Part shown: positions 37,744 through 45,919 of the stretch, piece by piece
How the letters are laid out: every line of letters begins with the position of its first letter
Numbering within the stretch: position 1 is the stretch's first letter
NCBI GenBank assembly: GCA_024640565.1
Contig: JAHEET010000001.1
Coordinates: 413,763-477,762 of the forward strand
DNA length: 64,000 nucleotides
Reading direction: 5' to 3'
Source of the DNA: Flavobacteriaceae bacterium
GTDB taxonomy: Bacteria; Bacteroidota; Bacteroidia; Flavobacteriales; Flavobacteriaceae
Position numbers and translations under genes: made by a program
The notes under the pieces: generated by a model
What the model was told of the DNA's origin: nothing
What the model saw: only the letters and a program-made list of their open reading frames with translations
Database searches by the model: none

Positions 37744-38682
37744 TCAGGAGGTTGGAACTGTTTTATTTTGTTGCCTCAGTTGATATAAGGAAGCGTTTAA
37801 TTCAAACCCTAACAAAAGAATGATTGCATTTAACCATACGAACAACATCAAAACTAATAAGGTTCCTATAGAACCGTACAATTGATTGTATTGGGCAAAT
37901 TTAACAACATAAATTCCAAATAAATAAAAGGTACTTAATGACAAAAATGTAGTTAAAATAGCACCTGCAGAGAAGAATGTTAACTCTTTCCCTTGCTTTG
38001 TTCCAAATCTAAAAAGTAACGAAACGATGGTGAAAATCATGATTAAAAACAAGATACTTCGTCCGTAGAAAAAAAGATTTAAATCGCTTGTATTCAACCA
38101 ACCATTTTCATCAATCTTAGACAATGCTACTTGATACAACAGCACCAAAACAACCGTTATAATTAAAAAAAATGAAGTTAATAACGAAACCCCTAGAGAG
38201 ATAAAATAGGTTTTAAAAACATTGCGAAACTCTGTGACATGGTAAGAGTATTCGAATCCTCCAAAAATAGCATTAACGCCGTTTGTCATTAAAAAGATTG
38301 ACAAAATAAACCCAAATGATAGTAAGCCTCCGTATTGATTGTTTACGATATCGCCAATGACAAGATTAACGGCTTCAAAAGTTTGTGGTGGTAAAATATC
38401 CTGAATAAAAGAGAAGAGTCCTTCTTGAAATCCGTCTATTGGAATGTAGGGTATCAAGGTTAAAATAAAGAGTAAAAAAGGAAAAATGGCCATAAAAAAG
38501 CTAAAGGAAATCCCGCCAGCTCTGGAAGTTAAAGCCCCTTTAACAATCCCAATAAAATACATCTCTATAACATCGTACAAAGACATTCCTTGCAAACCTG
38601 GAACTTTCATTTTCTTTCCAAACTTCACTAAAGTCTTTATAAGCGGTATTCTCAAGAGACTATCTTCTATTTCTTTAGTCAT
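37744..38682 (-). CDS. YihY/BrkB-family membrane protein
   Basis: This 312-residue inner-membrane protein has about six hydrophobic helices. Family features are ALTSRAGGISFSFFMAIFPFLLF near residue 53, and a central NGVNAIFGGFEYSYHV. A terminal basic segment follows LLGFELNASLYQLR. It was once proposed to be ribonuclease BN. That assignment was dropped, and the true function is unknown. No partner gene lies alongside. Confidence 0.88.
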   Translation of the reverse strand: MTKEIEDSLLRIPLIKTLVKFGKKMKVPGLQGMSLYDVIEMYFIGIVKGALTSRAGGISFSFFMAIFPFLLFILTLIPYIPIDGFQEGLFSFIQDILPPQTFEAVNLVIGDIVNNQYGGLLSFGFILSIFLMTNGVNAIFGGFEYSYHVTEFRNVFKTYFISLGVSLLTSFFLIITVVLVLLYQVALSKIDENGWLNTSDLNLFFYGRSILFLIMIFTIVSLLFRFGTKQGKELTFFSAGAILTTFLSLSTFYLFGIYVVKFAQYNQLYGSIGTLLVLMLFVWLNAIILLLGFELNASLYQLRQQNKTVPTS

Positions 38683-38824
38683 TGGTGTTCGCTGCTATCT
38701 TAATTCGCTCTTATTGATTTACAATTAGGTGTCCAAATTCTCTTACAAATTCTGAAACCAATATCAATCTACATTTTATGCTGATGTAAAAATAAGAATG
38801 ATTTTCAACTTTTTATGCGTTCTA

Positions 38825-38855
38825 TTGATTTTATAGCTGAAAACGAATAAATTTG
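38825..38855 (+). promoter_or_regulatory. Bacteroidota promoter TTG-N20-TAAATTTG
   Basis: A TTG (38825-38827) is placed 20 bases before an exact TAnnTTTG box (38848-38855). Transcription would start about 60 bases before the rlmH ATG, giving a longer leader than other genes here. Confidence 0.65.
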
Positions 38856-38921
38856 CTTGCGAACCAAAAGTTAAAATCAAGGTAGCTTCACTTCCTTGCA
38901 CCTACTCGACGAATTATAAGA

Positions 38922-39395
38922 ATGAAAATAAAGTTACTTGCCATTGGAAAAACGGACAACAAAAATTTAATTGCCCTCATTGATGAATATCAAAACCGCC
39001 TTAAGCATTATGTAAAATTTGAATTAGAAATCATTCCTGATGTCAAAAATGTAAAAAATTTAAGTGAAGTTCAACAAAAAGAAAAAGAAGGAGAACTCAT
39101 TTTATCAAAAATTCAAAACACCGATCAATTGGTGGTATTGGATGACAAAGGGAATGCCTATACATCGATTCAATTTTCTAAATACTTACAAAAGAAAATG
39201 AATTCAGGGATCAAACAACTTGTTTTAGCTATTGGGGGTCCGTATGGATTTTCGGAAGCTGTGTATAAAAAATCATCGGGCAAAATTTCATTGTCAGAAA
39301 TGACTTTTTCCCATCAAATGATTCGGCTTTTCGTTGTTGAACAACTTTATCGAGGTTTTACGATTTTAAAGAATGAGCCTTATCATCATGAATAA
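38922..39395 (+). CDS. rlmH: 23S rRNA (pseudouridine-1915-N3)-methyltransferase RlmH
   Basis: RlmH is a SPOUT-class enzyme that methylates pseudouridine 1915 in helix 69 of 23S rRNA. The 157-residue protein has the trefoil-knot SAM site AIGGPYGFSEAVY, then SLSEMTFSHQMIRL and the conserved end EQLYRGFTILKNEPYHHE. The length matches the E. coli protein. A weak hairpin (GAACCA/TGGTTC) followed by T's lies just downstream and may partly end its transcript. Confidence 0.96.
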   Translation: MKIKLLAIGKTDNKNLIALIDEYQNRLKHYVKFELEIIPDVKNVKNLSEVQQKEKEGELILSKIQNTDQLVVLDDKGNAYTSIQFSKYLQKKMNSGIKQLVLAIGGPYGFSEAVYKKSSGKISLSEMTFSHQMIRLFVVEQLYRGFTILKNEPYHHE

Positions 39396-39450
39396 TTGAA
39401 CCACTTCCTGTATTGGTTCTTTTCAATTATAATTTGATTATTTTTACCAC

Positions 39451-40032
39451 ATGAAATTAGTCTTTGCGACCAACAATGTAAATAAATTAAAGGAAGTACA
39501 AGAAATGCTTCCCAATTCAATTGAATTATTGAGCTTAAAAGACATTCATTGTTTTGATGAAATTGATGAAACAGAAACTACTTTAGAGGGTAATGCTCGA
39601 TTAAAAGCATCTTGTGTTACCCAAAAATATGGGTATCATTGTTTTGCAGATGACACCGGTTTAGAGGTGGAAAGTTTGGATGGAAAACCAGGGGTCTATT
39701 CGGCTCGTTATGCTGGAGAACCCTCAAATTCTGAAAACAACATGCAAAAACTACTGCAAGAATTAAATGGAAAAGAAAATAGAAAAGCGCAATTTCGAAC
39801 AGCCATTTGTTTACAACTTGATGGAAAACAGTTTTTTTTTGATGGCATTTGTAAAGGAGAAATTCTAACTAAAAAACAAGGCGAAAAAGGTTTTGGATAC
39901 GACCCCATTTTCCAACCTGAAGGATACTGCCAAAGTTTTGCAAGGATGCAAAGAAATGAAAAAAACAAAATTTCGCATCGGGGATTAGCAATTAAAAAGC
40001 TCGTGATATTTTTAGCGGCCTATCAAAAATAA
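39451..40032 (+). CDS. rdgB: Non-canonical purine NTP pyrophosphatase (RdgB/HAM1)
   Basis: This house-cleaning enzyme hydrolyses ITP, XTP and dITP to monophosphates. The 193-residue protein begins with the family motif [12 protein letters not shown] and carries [25 protein letters not shown] around the catalytic Asp. It ends with [13 protein letters not shown] and ISHRGLAI. In the segment SFARMQRN an Arg stands where relatives usually have Glu (SFAEM). The change lies near the nucleotide-binding site and may be neutral. Otherwise complete. Confidence 0.94.
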   Translation: MKLVFATNNVNKLKEVQEMLPNSIELLSLKDIHCFDEIDETETTLEGNARLKASCVTQKYGYHCFADDTGLEVESLDGKPGVYSARYAGEPSNSENNMQKLLQELNGKENRKAQFRTAICLQLDGKQFFFDGICKGEILTKKQGEKGFGYDPIFQPEGYCQSFARMQRNEKNKISHRGLAIKKLVIFLAAYQK

Positions 40033-40058
40033 ATCACAGACAAACCAGCAATCAACAA

Positions 40059-41087
40059 ATGAAACAAAAACCCTACTTAAAACACTTTATTTTACTGTCG
40101 GTTTTACTGTTTATCTTTTTTTTATTAAACATAAGCCAGGGCTCTGTTTCCATTCCTTTTAAAGATATTTTCACGACGCTAATAGGAAATACAGATGTCA
40201 AAGACAGTTGGCAGACAATTGTATTAGATTTTAGGTTACCAAAGGCGATTACAGCAATCTTCGTGGGATCAGGCCTCTCAATTTGTGGACTCCTCATGCA
40301 AACACTTTTCAGAAACCCATTGGCAGGTCCATTTGTTTTAGGAATCTCCTCTGGAGCAAGCCTAGGAGTAGCATTGCTAATTTTAGGTTCTTCTGTTTTT
40401 GGTGGTTTTTTTCTAACAAATTCCATCTCAAATTGGTCGTTGGCAATTGCTGCCAGCCTAGGAGCTTTCCTCGTACTTTTTGCAGTAATTATGGCTGCAA
40501 ATCAACTGCGAAACACGATGTCAATTCTAATTGTTGGGCTGATGTTTGGGAGTTTGACTGGCGCAGTGATAGCCGTACTAGCATATTTTAGTGAAGCGAC
40601 TCAAATACAACAATACTTATTTTGGAGTTTTGGGAGCCTTGGAAACCTAAGTTGGTCAGAAATGCGGGTGTTTGGTAGTATTTATCTTGTAGGAATGTTC
40701 GCTTGTTTGAGCGTTATAAAACCTTTAAATAGTTTATTACTAGGGGAAAATTATGCCAAAAGCTTGGGGATAAATATTAAAAAAAGTAGAATCATTGTAT
40801 TGGTCATCACGAGTTTGTTAACCGGTGTGATCACTGCTTTTTCAGGACCAATTGCATTTATTGGTTTGGCAGTACCCCATCTTGCAAAAATGCTGTTCAC
40901 AACTTCCAATCATAAAATATTAATCCCTGCATCTGCTATTATTGGAGGAATGGTATTGTTAATTTGTGATAGCATAGCACAATTGCCAACCAGCGAGTTT
41001 ACTATACCTATTAACGCAATCACCTCATTATTTGGGGCACCTATTGTGATCTGGTTGCTACTCAGAAAAAAGAAAATAACAATATAA
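40059..41087 (+). CDS. FecCD-type ABC transporter permease (iron-siderophore, haem or cobalamin)
   Basis: This 342-residue inner-membrane permease of the BtuC/FecCD family has about ten helices. Signatures are FRLPKAITAIFVGSGLSICG, LFRNPLAGPFVLGISSGASLG, and FSGPIAFIGLAVPHLAKMLF, the coupling-helix region. Such permeases import ferric siderophores, haem or vitamin B12 from the periplasm. An ATPase gene follows 61 bases on, but no substrate-binding protein or receptor gene is adjacent, so the substrate is unassigned. Confidence 0.92.
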   Translation: MKQKPYLKHFILLSVLLFIFFLLNISQGSVSIPFKDIFTTLIGNTDVKDSWQTIVLDFRLPKAITAIFVGSGLSICGLLMQTLFRNPLAGPFVLGISSGASLGVALLILGSSVFGGFFLTNSISNWSLAIAASLGAFLVLFAVIMAANQLRNTMSILIVGLMFGSLTGAVIAVLAYFSEATQIQQYLFWSFGSLGNLSWSEMRVFGSIYLVGMFACLSVIKPLNSLLLGENYAKSLGINIKKSRIIVLVITSLLTGVITAFSGPIAFIGLAVPHLAKMLFTTSNHKILIPASAIIGGMVLLICDSIAQLPTSEFTIPINAITSLFGAPIVIWLLLRKKKITI

Positions 41088-41148
41088 ACCTTTTTGAATA
41101 TAGGGGTAGTTTTACAAACTAAATCCTACAAATGCAAAAAATAAAGTT

Positions 41149-41949
41149 TTGACAAAAAACAAAAACAACATACTAAGCACCGAAAATTTAGCCATTGGGT
41201 ATGCACAAAAAAAACAGCAGAAAGTCATTGCAAGCGGAATAAATTTTGCAATAAAAAAAGGCACATTAAATGCTGTGATTGGTAAAAACGGAATCGGAAA
41301 ATCTACGCTTTTAAGAACGCTTTCAAAAGTTCAAAAACCACTTGAAGGAACTCTTTTTATTAACAAAAAAAATAGCAACGCATACCAACACCTAGAACTA
41401 GCGAAAACCATTAGTCTGGTATTAACGGAACGAGTTCCTGAGAGTCAATTAACTGTTTTTGAGCTCATCGCACTGGGAAGACAACCCTATACAAACTGGA
41501 TAGATTCATTGTCTAAAAAAGATCTTCAAAAGATACAATGGGCGATCACAGCAACCAATTTGGAAACTCTTCAAAACAATCGTTGTTCCGAATTGAGTGA
41601 TGGACAAATGCAGCGTGTTCTCATTGCAAGAGCATTGTCTCAAGATACAGAAATTATTGTTTTAGATGAGCCAACCGCTCATCTAGATATGCATCAAACC
41701 ATTACCATTTTTGAACTCCTGAAACAACTGACAAAAACAACAAAAAAAACCATTATTATTTCTACACACGAAATTAATTTAGCAACTAAAATGTGTGATG
41801 AATTGATTGTCTTATCTGAAAACAAAATTTACACTGGCACAACAGCAGCATTGATACAACAAAATGCATTTGAAAACCTATTCGCCTCCAAAATTGTCAA
41901 ATTCGATAGAGCTTTACAACAATTTGTCATTCATAGTCAAACGTTTTAA
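41149..41949 (+). CDS. ABC transporter ATPase (FecE/BtuD-like)
   Basis: This 266-residue ATPase has Walker A GKNGIGKS, the Q-loop region, signature LSDGQMQRVLIARAL, Walker B IIVLDEPTAHLD and the switch His in ISTHE. LSDGQ in place of LSGGQ is typical of the iron/B12 subfamily. It partners the permease upstream. No ATG exists at the N-terminus; TTG 41149 is the likely start. A 6-codon mini-frame from ATG 41132 ends at a TGA overlapping that TTG, which could couple translation. Confidence 0.92.
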   Translation: MTKNKNNILSTENLAIGYAQKKQQKVIASGINFAIKKGTLNAVIGKNGIGKSTLLRTLSKVQKPLEGTLFINKKNSNAYQHLELAKTISLVLTERVPESQLTVFELIALGRQPYTNWIDSLSKKDLQKIQWAITATNLETLQNNRCSELSDGQMQRVLIARALSQDTEIIVLDEPTAHLDMHQTITIFELLKQLTKTTKKTIIISTHEINLATKMCDELIVLSENKIYTGTTAALIQQNAFENLFASKIVKFDRALQQFVIHSQTF

Positions 41950-42124
41950 AACAAAGAAGGTTCGCATCCAAAAAAGGTTCAATACTAGGTTTTATTTGTC
42001 TTTAAAAACCAACCCAAAACACCAAAGATTCCCATTAAAAAAATCTTTTTATTTAAATTTGATGGCGGTGTAACTTTTTGTTACATTTGAGTACATATAA
42101 TCAAATCGAATTAATCACCTATCA

Positions 42125-43174
42125 ATGAAAAAAATACTTTATGCAGCCAGTGCATTTGCATTCATAGCATGTGGATCTGGTAAAGAAGCAACAACAAAAG
42201 TCGAAAAGAATATCGATCAAGCAGCAAAATATGCAAGTACAATTACTGCAAAAGATCTAGGAACGCATTTATTTATTTACGCTTCGGATGAGTTTGAAGG
42301 TAGAAATACCGGAGAACCTGGACAGAAAAAAGCGGTAGAATATTTAAAAAACTTTTATGTTTCTGAAGGAATTGCTTCGGGACTTGGTGGGGATGATTAT
42401 TTTCAAGAAGTGCCTGCGGAGTGGTTAAATAAAAATTCTCGCAGAGGGGTATTGAAATCTTCAGAAAACGTACTAGCCTTTATCGAAGGAAGTGAAAAGC
42501 CGGAAGAAGTTGTTGTAATTTCTGCACATTTAGATCATGAAGGAATTAAAAAGGGAGAAATTTATAATGGAGCCGACGATGATGGATCGGGTACAGTAGC
42601 TATTTTAGAGATTGCACAAGCTTTTAAAGCTGCTGCAGATGCTGGCAAAGGTCCCAAAAGATCCATTTTATTCTTACACGTAACTGGAGAAGAAAAGGGA
42701 TTGTTAGGTTCTAAATATTACACAGAAAATCCAGTATATCCATTGGCAAACACTGTGTGCGACTTAAACATTGACATGGTTGGTAGAATTGATGACAGAC
42801 ACAAAACAGATCCAAACTATGTGTATTTAATTGGTTCTGACAAATTGAGCACAGAATTACACAACCTATCGGAAGCTGTAAATAAAAAGTACACCAACAT
42901 CAATTTGGATTATAAATACAATGATGAAAACGATCCGAATCTTTTTTACTACAGATCAGATCATTATAACTTTGCCAAGCACAATATTCCAATTATTTTT
43001 TACTTTAACGGTACCCATGCAGATTACCACAGACCTTCTGATACTCCCGACAAAATCAATTATGAGCTCTTAGAAAACAGAGCACGATTGGTATTCCATA
43101 CCGCATGGAAAGTTGCCAACATGGATGCTCGAATTGTAGCTGACAAAGCAGTTATAAAAGAAAAAAACAACTAG
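42125..43174 (+). CDS. M28-family zinc peptidase, lipoprotein
   Basis: This 349-residue secreted metallopeptidase has the lipobox FIAC (Cys16), so it is anchored in the envelope. The di-zinc site is visible: His135 in SAHLDHEG, Asp151 in GADDDGSG, Glu189/Glu190 in TGEE, Asp217 in NIDMVG, and the late His in DYHRPSDT. Family members are aminopeptidases or glutaminyl cyclase-like enzymes. This type of sequence is common in marine Bacteroidota. It is monocistronic with a terminator behind it. Confidence 0.92.
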   Translation: MKKILYAASAFAFIACGSGKEATTKVEKNIDQAAKYASTITAKDLGTHLFIYASDEFEGRNTGEPGQKKAVEYLKNFYVSEGIASGLGGDDYFQEVPAEWLNKNSRRGVLKSSENVLAFIEGSEKPEEVVVISAHLDHEGIKKGEIYNGADDDGSGTVAILEIAQAFKAAADAGKGPKRSILFLHVTGEEKGLLGSKYYTENPVYPLANTVCDLNIDMVGRIDDRHKTDPNYVYLIGSDKLSTELHNLSEAVNKKYTNINLDYKYNDENDPNLFYYRSDHYNFAKHNIPIIFYFNGTHADYHRPSDTPDKINYELLENRARLVFHTAWKVANMDARIVADKAVIKEKNN

Positions 43175-43193
43175 TTCTTTTTTTTAAAAATAG

Positions 43194-43226
43194 AAAAACC
43201 GAGCAAAATTTGTTCGGTTTTTTTTA
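43194..43226 (+). terminator. Rho-independent terminator after the M28 peptidase gene
   Basis: Hairpin arms AAAACCGAGCAAA and TTTGTTCGGTTTT (one G-T pair), followed by T's. It lies 20 bases after the stop codon. Confidence 0.85.
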
Positions 43227-43282
43227 TGTGCTGAATCTAAAAATGGTATTGTAATATCTTGGTGTTAAAACAAACCACCCAA

Positions 43283-43867
43283 CTATTCCAATTCTACGAT
43301 GACTTCATTCCGACGGACGAGAACTTCATAAGGCGGATTGTACCCCAATACAGAAAAATTATGAGTGTGCTTAATTTGATTTTCAGCTAAAAGTGCGATC
43401 AGTTTCGATTTGTATTTTTCAATTTTTGCATCATTGGCCCAACCACCAAAAGTGATTGCTGCCATTTTTTTTGCAGGTACCTCTACAAACTGGATATTAC
43501 TATTCATCGGCTTTGGTAGGCTTTCTTTTGTATATGCTTTTGGTACTAAAAACAACATCGTTGTTTCTTTTTCTAATGACATGCTTACGGGTGAAGTCAT
43601 AGCAATGGCCTCTTTTTTTTCATTTTTCCCAAAAATATACCCTCCCAAAATAGAGAACCCTTTTCCAGATGCTTCGTTATAAGAATCAGTGTCTAATTTT
43701 ACAGAGGTAAACAACCCCGCATCGTAATTTCGAATTTCAAAATCATCATATTCTTTGAGAACTGTGTATGAGTACTTTTCAATGTTTGCATTACTCACAT
43801 AGGAGTAAACTTGTAATCCAAAAAATAATGCCAATAAGATTCCGAAAATAATTGCTGTTGTTTTCAT
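43283..43867 (-). CDS. SOUL/HBP-type haem-binding family protein
   Basis: This 194-residue protein has an N-terminal hydrophobic anchor (AIIFGILLALFFGLQVY) and a single SOUL domain: KEYDDFEIRNYDAGLFTSV, then YIFGKNEKKEAIAMTSPV and VLGYNPPYEV. SOUL proteins in animals and plants bind haem weakly. Bacterial members are mostly uncharacterised. The DUF1569 and holA genes lie upstream on the same strand at 10-19-base gaps, so it may be the last gene of that unit. Confidence 0.88.
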   Translation of the reverse strand: MKTTAIIFGILLALFFGLQVYSYVSNANIEKYSYTVLKEYDDFEIRNYDAGLFTSVKLDTDSYNEASGKGFSILGGYIFGKNEKKEAIAMTSPVSMSLEKETTMLFLVPKAYTKESLPKPMNSNIQFVEVPAKKMAAITFGGWANDAKIEKYKSKLIALLAENQIKHTHNFSVLGYNPPYEVLVRRNEVIVELE

Positions 43868-43886
43868 AATGCTTGTTTTCTAAATT

Positions 43887-44339
43887 TTAAACGCCAAATT
43901 GCGTTAAATGATGTGCTAGATGTTTGTAAAATAAAACATTCCATTCATTGGCAGTTAAAAAACCAAAAGAATGGGATTCTTTGCCTTCAAAAGCAGCTGC
44001 GCCCAATGCTTGTGTTTGTTTTATAAATGCAATTAAACGTGTCTTTTCTGTTTCAAAAACTGGGTCATTTTTAATAACAAACGCTGCTGCTGTCTTTCCA
44101 TTTTTTGGATAAGCCTTTTTTGAAACCACACTATTCTTAATGAATTTTCTTAGAATCCACCGGGTCAATTGATTCGGTCTGGGATACTTGTCTGTATACA
44201 CCATTTCATAGGTTACACAACAATGAGCCAACATTTTAGAAACAGACATCCTTCCCCATTTAGGAATGGAAGTTGCTGTTAAATTTTTTATTCTACCAAT
44301 AATCTCTTCCACATCGGCTGCGTTAAACATATTTTTCAT
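43887..44339 (-). CDS. DUF1569 protein (DinB-like fold)
   Basis: This 150-residue cytosolic protein carries the DUF1569 pattern: PKWGRMSVSKMLAHCCVTYEMV near residue 27, and KHLAHHLTQFGV at the end. The histidines resemble the metal-binding positions of the DinB/YfiT fold, of which this family is a branch. No enzyme activity is known. It lies 9 bases downstream of holA on the same strand. Confidence 0.82.
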   Translation of the reverse strand: MKNMFNAADVEEIIGRIKNLTATSIPKWGRMSVSKMLAHCCVTYEMVYTDKYPRPNQLTRWILRKFIKNSVVSKKAYPKNGKTAAAFVIKNDPVFETEKTRLIAFIKQTQALGAAAFEGKESHSFGFLTANEWNVLFYKHLAHHLTQFGV

Positions 44340-44348
44340 AACCTTGTT

Positions 44349-45350
44349 TTAGTGCAAAATTTTAAAAAGTAATTCTTTTAGTATGTCTTCATGGTTTTGA
44401 TGGGTTCCAACTCCTTTGCTTTTAATGTCTGCATCTCTTAAAAAAGCAATTACCTGTGCTACCTTTCGCATGGGATAATTTCTAGCGGCAAGGAAGTATT
44501 CGTCAACAAAAAAGGGGTTGACACCCAACATTTTTGCTACCGAATTTTTGGAACGATCGTCCAAACTATGAAAAAGTAAAAGTTGTGTAAAAAAACTATT
44601 CAGCAAAGAAACTGTCATTACCAAAGGATTGTTCTTTGGGTTTTCTGCAAAATAAGCAATAATTCGATTCGCTTTAACCACGTTCTTCTCTCCCACAGCT
44701 TTTCGTAACTCAAAATTATTATAGTCTTTAGAAATACCTATATTTTCTTCAATATGGGCAGGATTGATAATGGTCCCTTCGGATAAAATAAGCACTAACT
44801 TCTCCAATTCATTGGAAATCTTACTTAAATTAGTTCCTAAAAACTCTAGCAACATTTGTGCAGCTTTTGGTTCAATCTGGTAATTTTTCCCCTTTAAAAC
44901 ACTACGAATCCAATCTGAAACTTGATTTTCATACAACTTCTTACTTTCGAAAATCAACCCAGATTTTGCAATTACTTTGTATAATTTTTTTCGTTTATCT
45001 AATTTTTTGTATTTGTAATTAATTACTAATACGGTTGTTGGCTGAGGATTTTCTGCATAAGAAACTAATTTTTCTATATTCCTACTTAAATCTTGGGCTT
45101 CTTTTACAATCAAAACTTGACGCTCTGCCATCATCGGATATCGTTTCGCAGCCTCCACGATAGCTTCTATAGTAGCATCTCGTCCGTACATTACTTGTTG
45201 GTTAAATCCTTTTTCAGCTTCATCCAAAACGGTTTCTTCGATAAAATCAGAAATCTTATCAATATAATAAGACTCCTCGCCCATTAAAAAATAAATAGGT
45301 TTTAAATTCCCTTTTTTAATATCGGAAACAATCGTGTTAATTTCGTTCAT
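44349..45350 (-). CDS. holA: DNA polymerase III delta subunit
   Basis: HolA is the clamp-loader wrench that opens the beta sliding clamp. The 333-residue protein starts with the typical KKGNLKPIYFLMGEESYYIDK and has ERQVLIVKEAQDL and the helical LEKLVLILSEGT region. A C-terminal collar domain (MTVSLLNSFFTQLLLFH) follows. Only 17 bases separate its start codon from the divergent HSDR_N gene, so its promoter must extend into that gene. Confidence 0.94.
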   Translation of the reverse strand: MNEINTIVSDIKKGNLKPIYFLMGEESYYIDKISDFIEETVLDEAEKGFNQQVMYGRDATIEAIVEAAKRYPMMAERQVLIVKEAQDLSRNIEKLVSYAENPQPTTVLVINYKYKKLDKRKKLYKVIAKSGLIFESKKLYENQVSDWIRSVLKGKNYQIEPKAAQMLLEFLGTNLSKISNELEKLVLILSEGTIINPAHIEENIGISKDYNNFELRKAVGEKNVVKANRIIAYFAENPKNNPLVMTVSLLNSFFTQLLLFHSLDDRSKNSVAKMLGVNPFFVDEYFLAARNYPMRKVAQVIAFLRDADIKSKGVGTHQNHEDILKELLFKILH

Positions 45351-45355
45351 TTTGT

Positions 45356-45363
45356 TACTTTTG
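45356..45363 (+). promoter_or_regulatory. -7 element (TACTTTTG) abutting the HSDR_N start codon
   Basis: An exact TAnnTTTG match ends 4 bases before the ATG at 45368. If it is used, transcription would begin at or just before the start codon and the mRNA would be leaderless. No good -33 TTG is present. Confidence 0.4.
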
Positions 45364-45367
45364 ATTG

Positions 45368-45817
45368 ATGCAAGAGCTTAAGCTACCAACCTATAAATTT
45401 AAACTCAAAAGTAACGAAAATAAGACGCTTATTTTTGATAATTTGAGAAAAAAATATGTGGTCCTTACTCCCGAAGAGTGGGTACGCCAGCATTTTGTTT
45501 CTTATTTAATAGAAGAAAAGAAATACCCAAGGTCTTTGATAGCGTTAGAAAAACAGCTAATTGTTAATAATCGAAAAAAAAGAACCGATATTTTAATTTT
45601 TAACACTGCTGGTACTCCAGAAATTATTGTTGAATGTAAAGCACCGAGTGTTAAAATAACTCAGGCAACTTTTGACCAGATTGCACGTTATAATTTAAAA
45701 CTAAAAGCCAATTATTTAATCGTTACTAATGGCATAGAACATTTTTATTGTAAAATGGTTTTTGAAAAAGAAACGTATGTTTTCTTGAAAGAAATACCCA
45801 ATTTTAGATCTTCATAG
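45368..45817 (+). CDS. Stand-alone HSDR_N (type I restriction R-subunit N-terminal) nuclease-like protein
   Basis: This 149-residue protein resembles only the N-terminal domain of type I restriction R subunits: VVLTPEEWVRQHFVSYLIEE, then KKRTDILIF and EIIVECKAPSVKI. The spacing Asp (in RTDIL) then Glu-x-Lys (VECKAP) is the PD-(D/E)xK nuclease core. The motor domain and the HsdM/HsdS genes are absent nearby. Similar solo proteins are, from memory, common in flavobacteria next to holA. It may be a housekeeping nuclease rather than a defence gene. The function is unknown. Confidence 0.8.
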   Translation: MQELKLPTYKFKLKSNENKTLIFDNLRKKYVVLTPEEWVRQHFVSYLIEEKKYPRSLIALEKQLIVNNRKKRTDILIFNTAGTPEIIVECKAPSVKITQATFDQIARYNLKLKANYLIVTNGIEHFYCKMVFEKETYVFLKEIPNFRSS

Positions 45818-45906
45818 ATACTCAATATTAAAAATATCGTAGTGGGAGTTCAAAAGATTCCTTCATTTATTAATTGCAAATAAGAAATAAACTAATTTAT
45901 AAACTG

Positions 45907-45914
45907 TAAGTTTG
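45907..45914 (+). promoter_or_regulatory. -7 element (TAAGTTTG) abutting the glycosyltransferase start
   Basis: An exact TAnnTTTG match ends 5 bases before the TTG start codon at 45920, again suggesting a leaderless or nearly leaderless transcript. No -33 TTG lies at normal distance. Confidence 0.4.
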
Positions 45915-45919
45915 CACCC

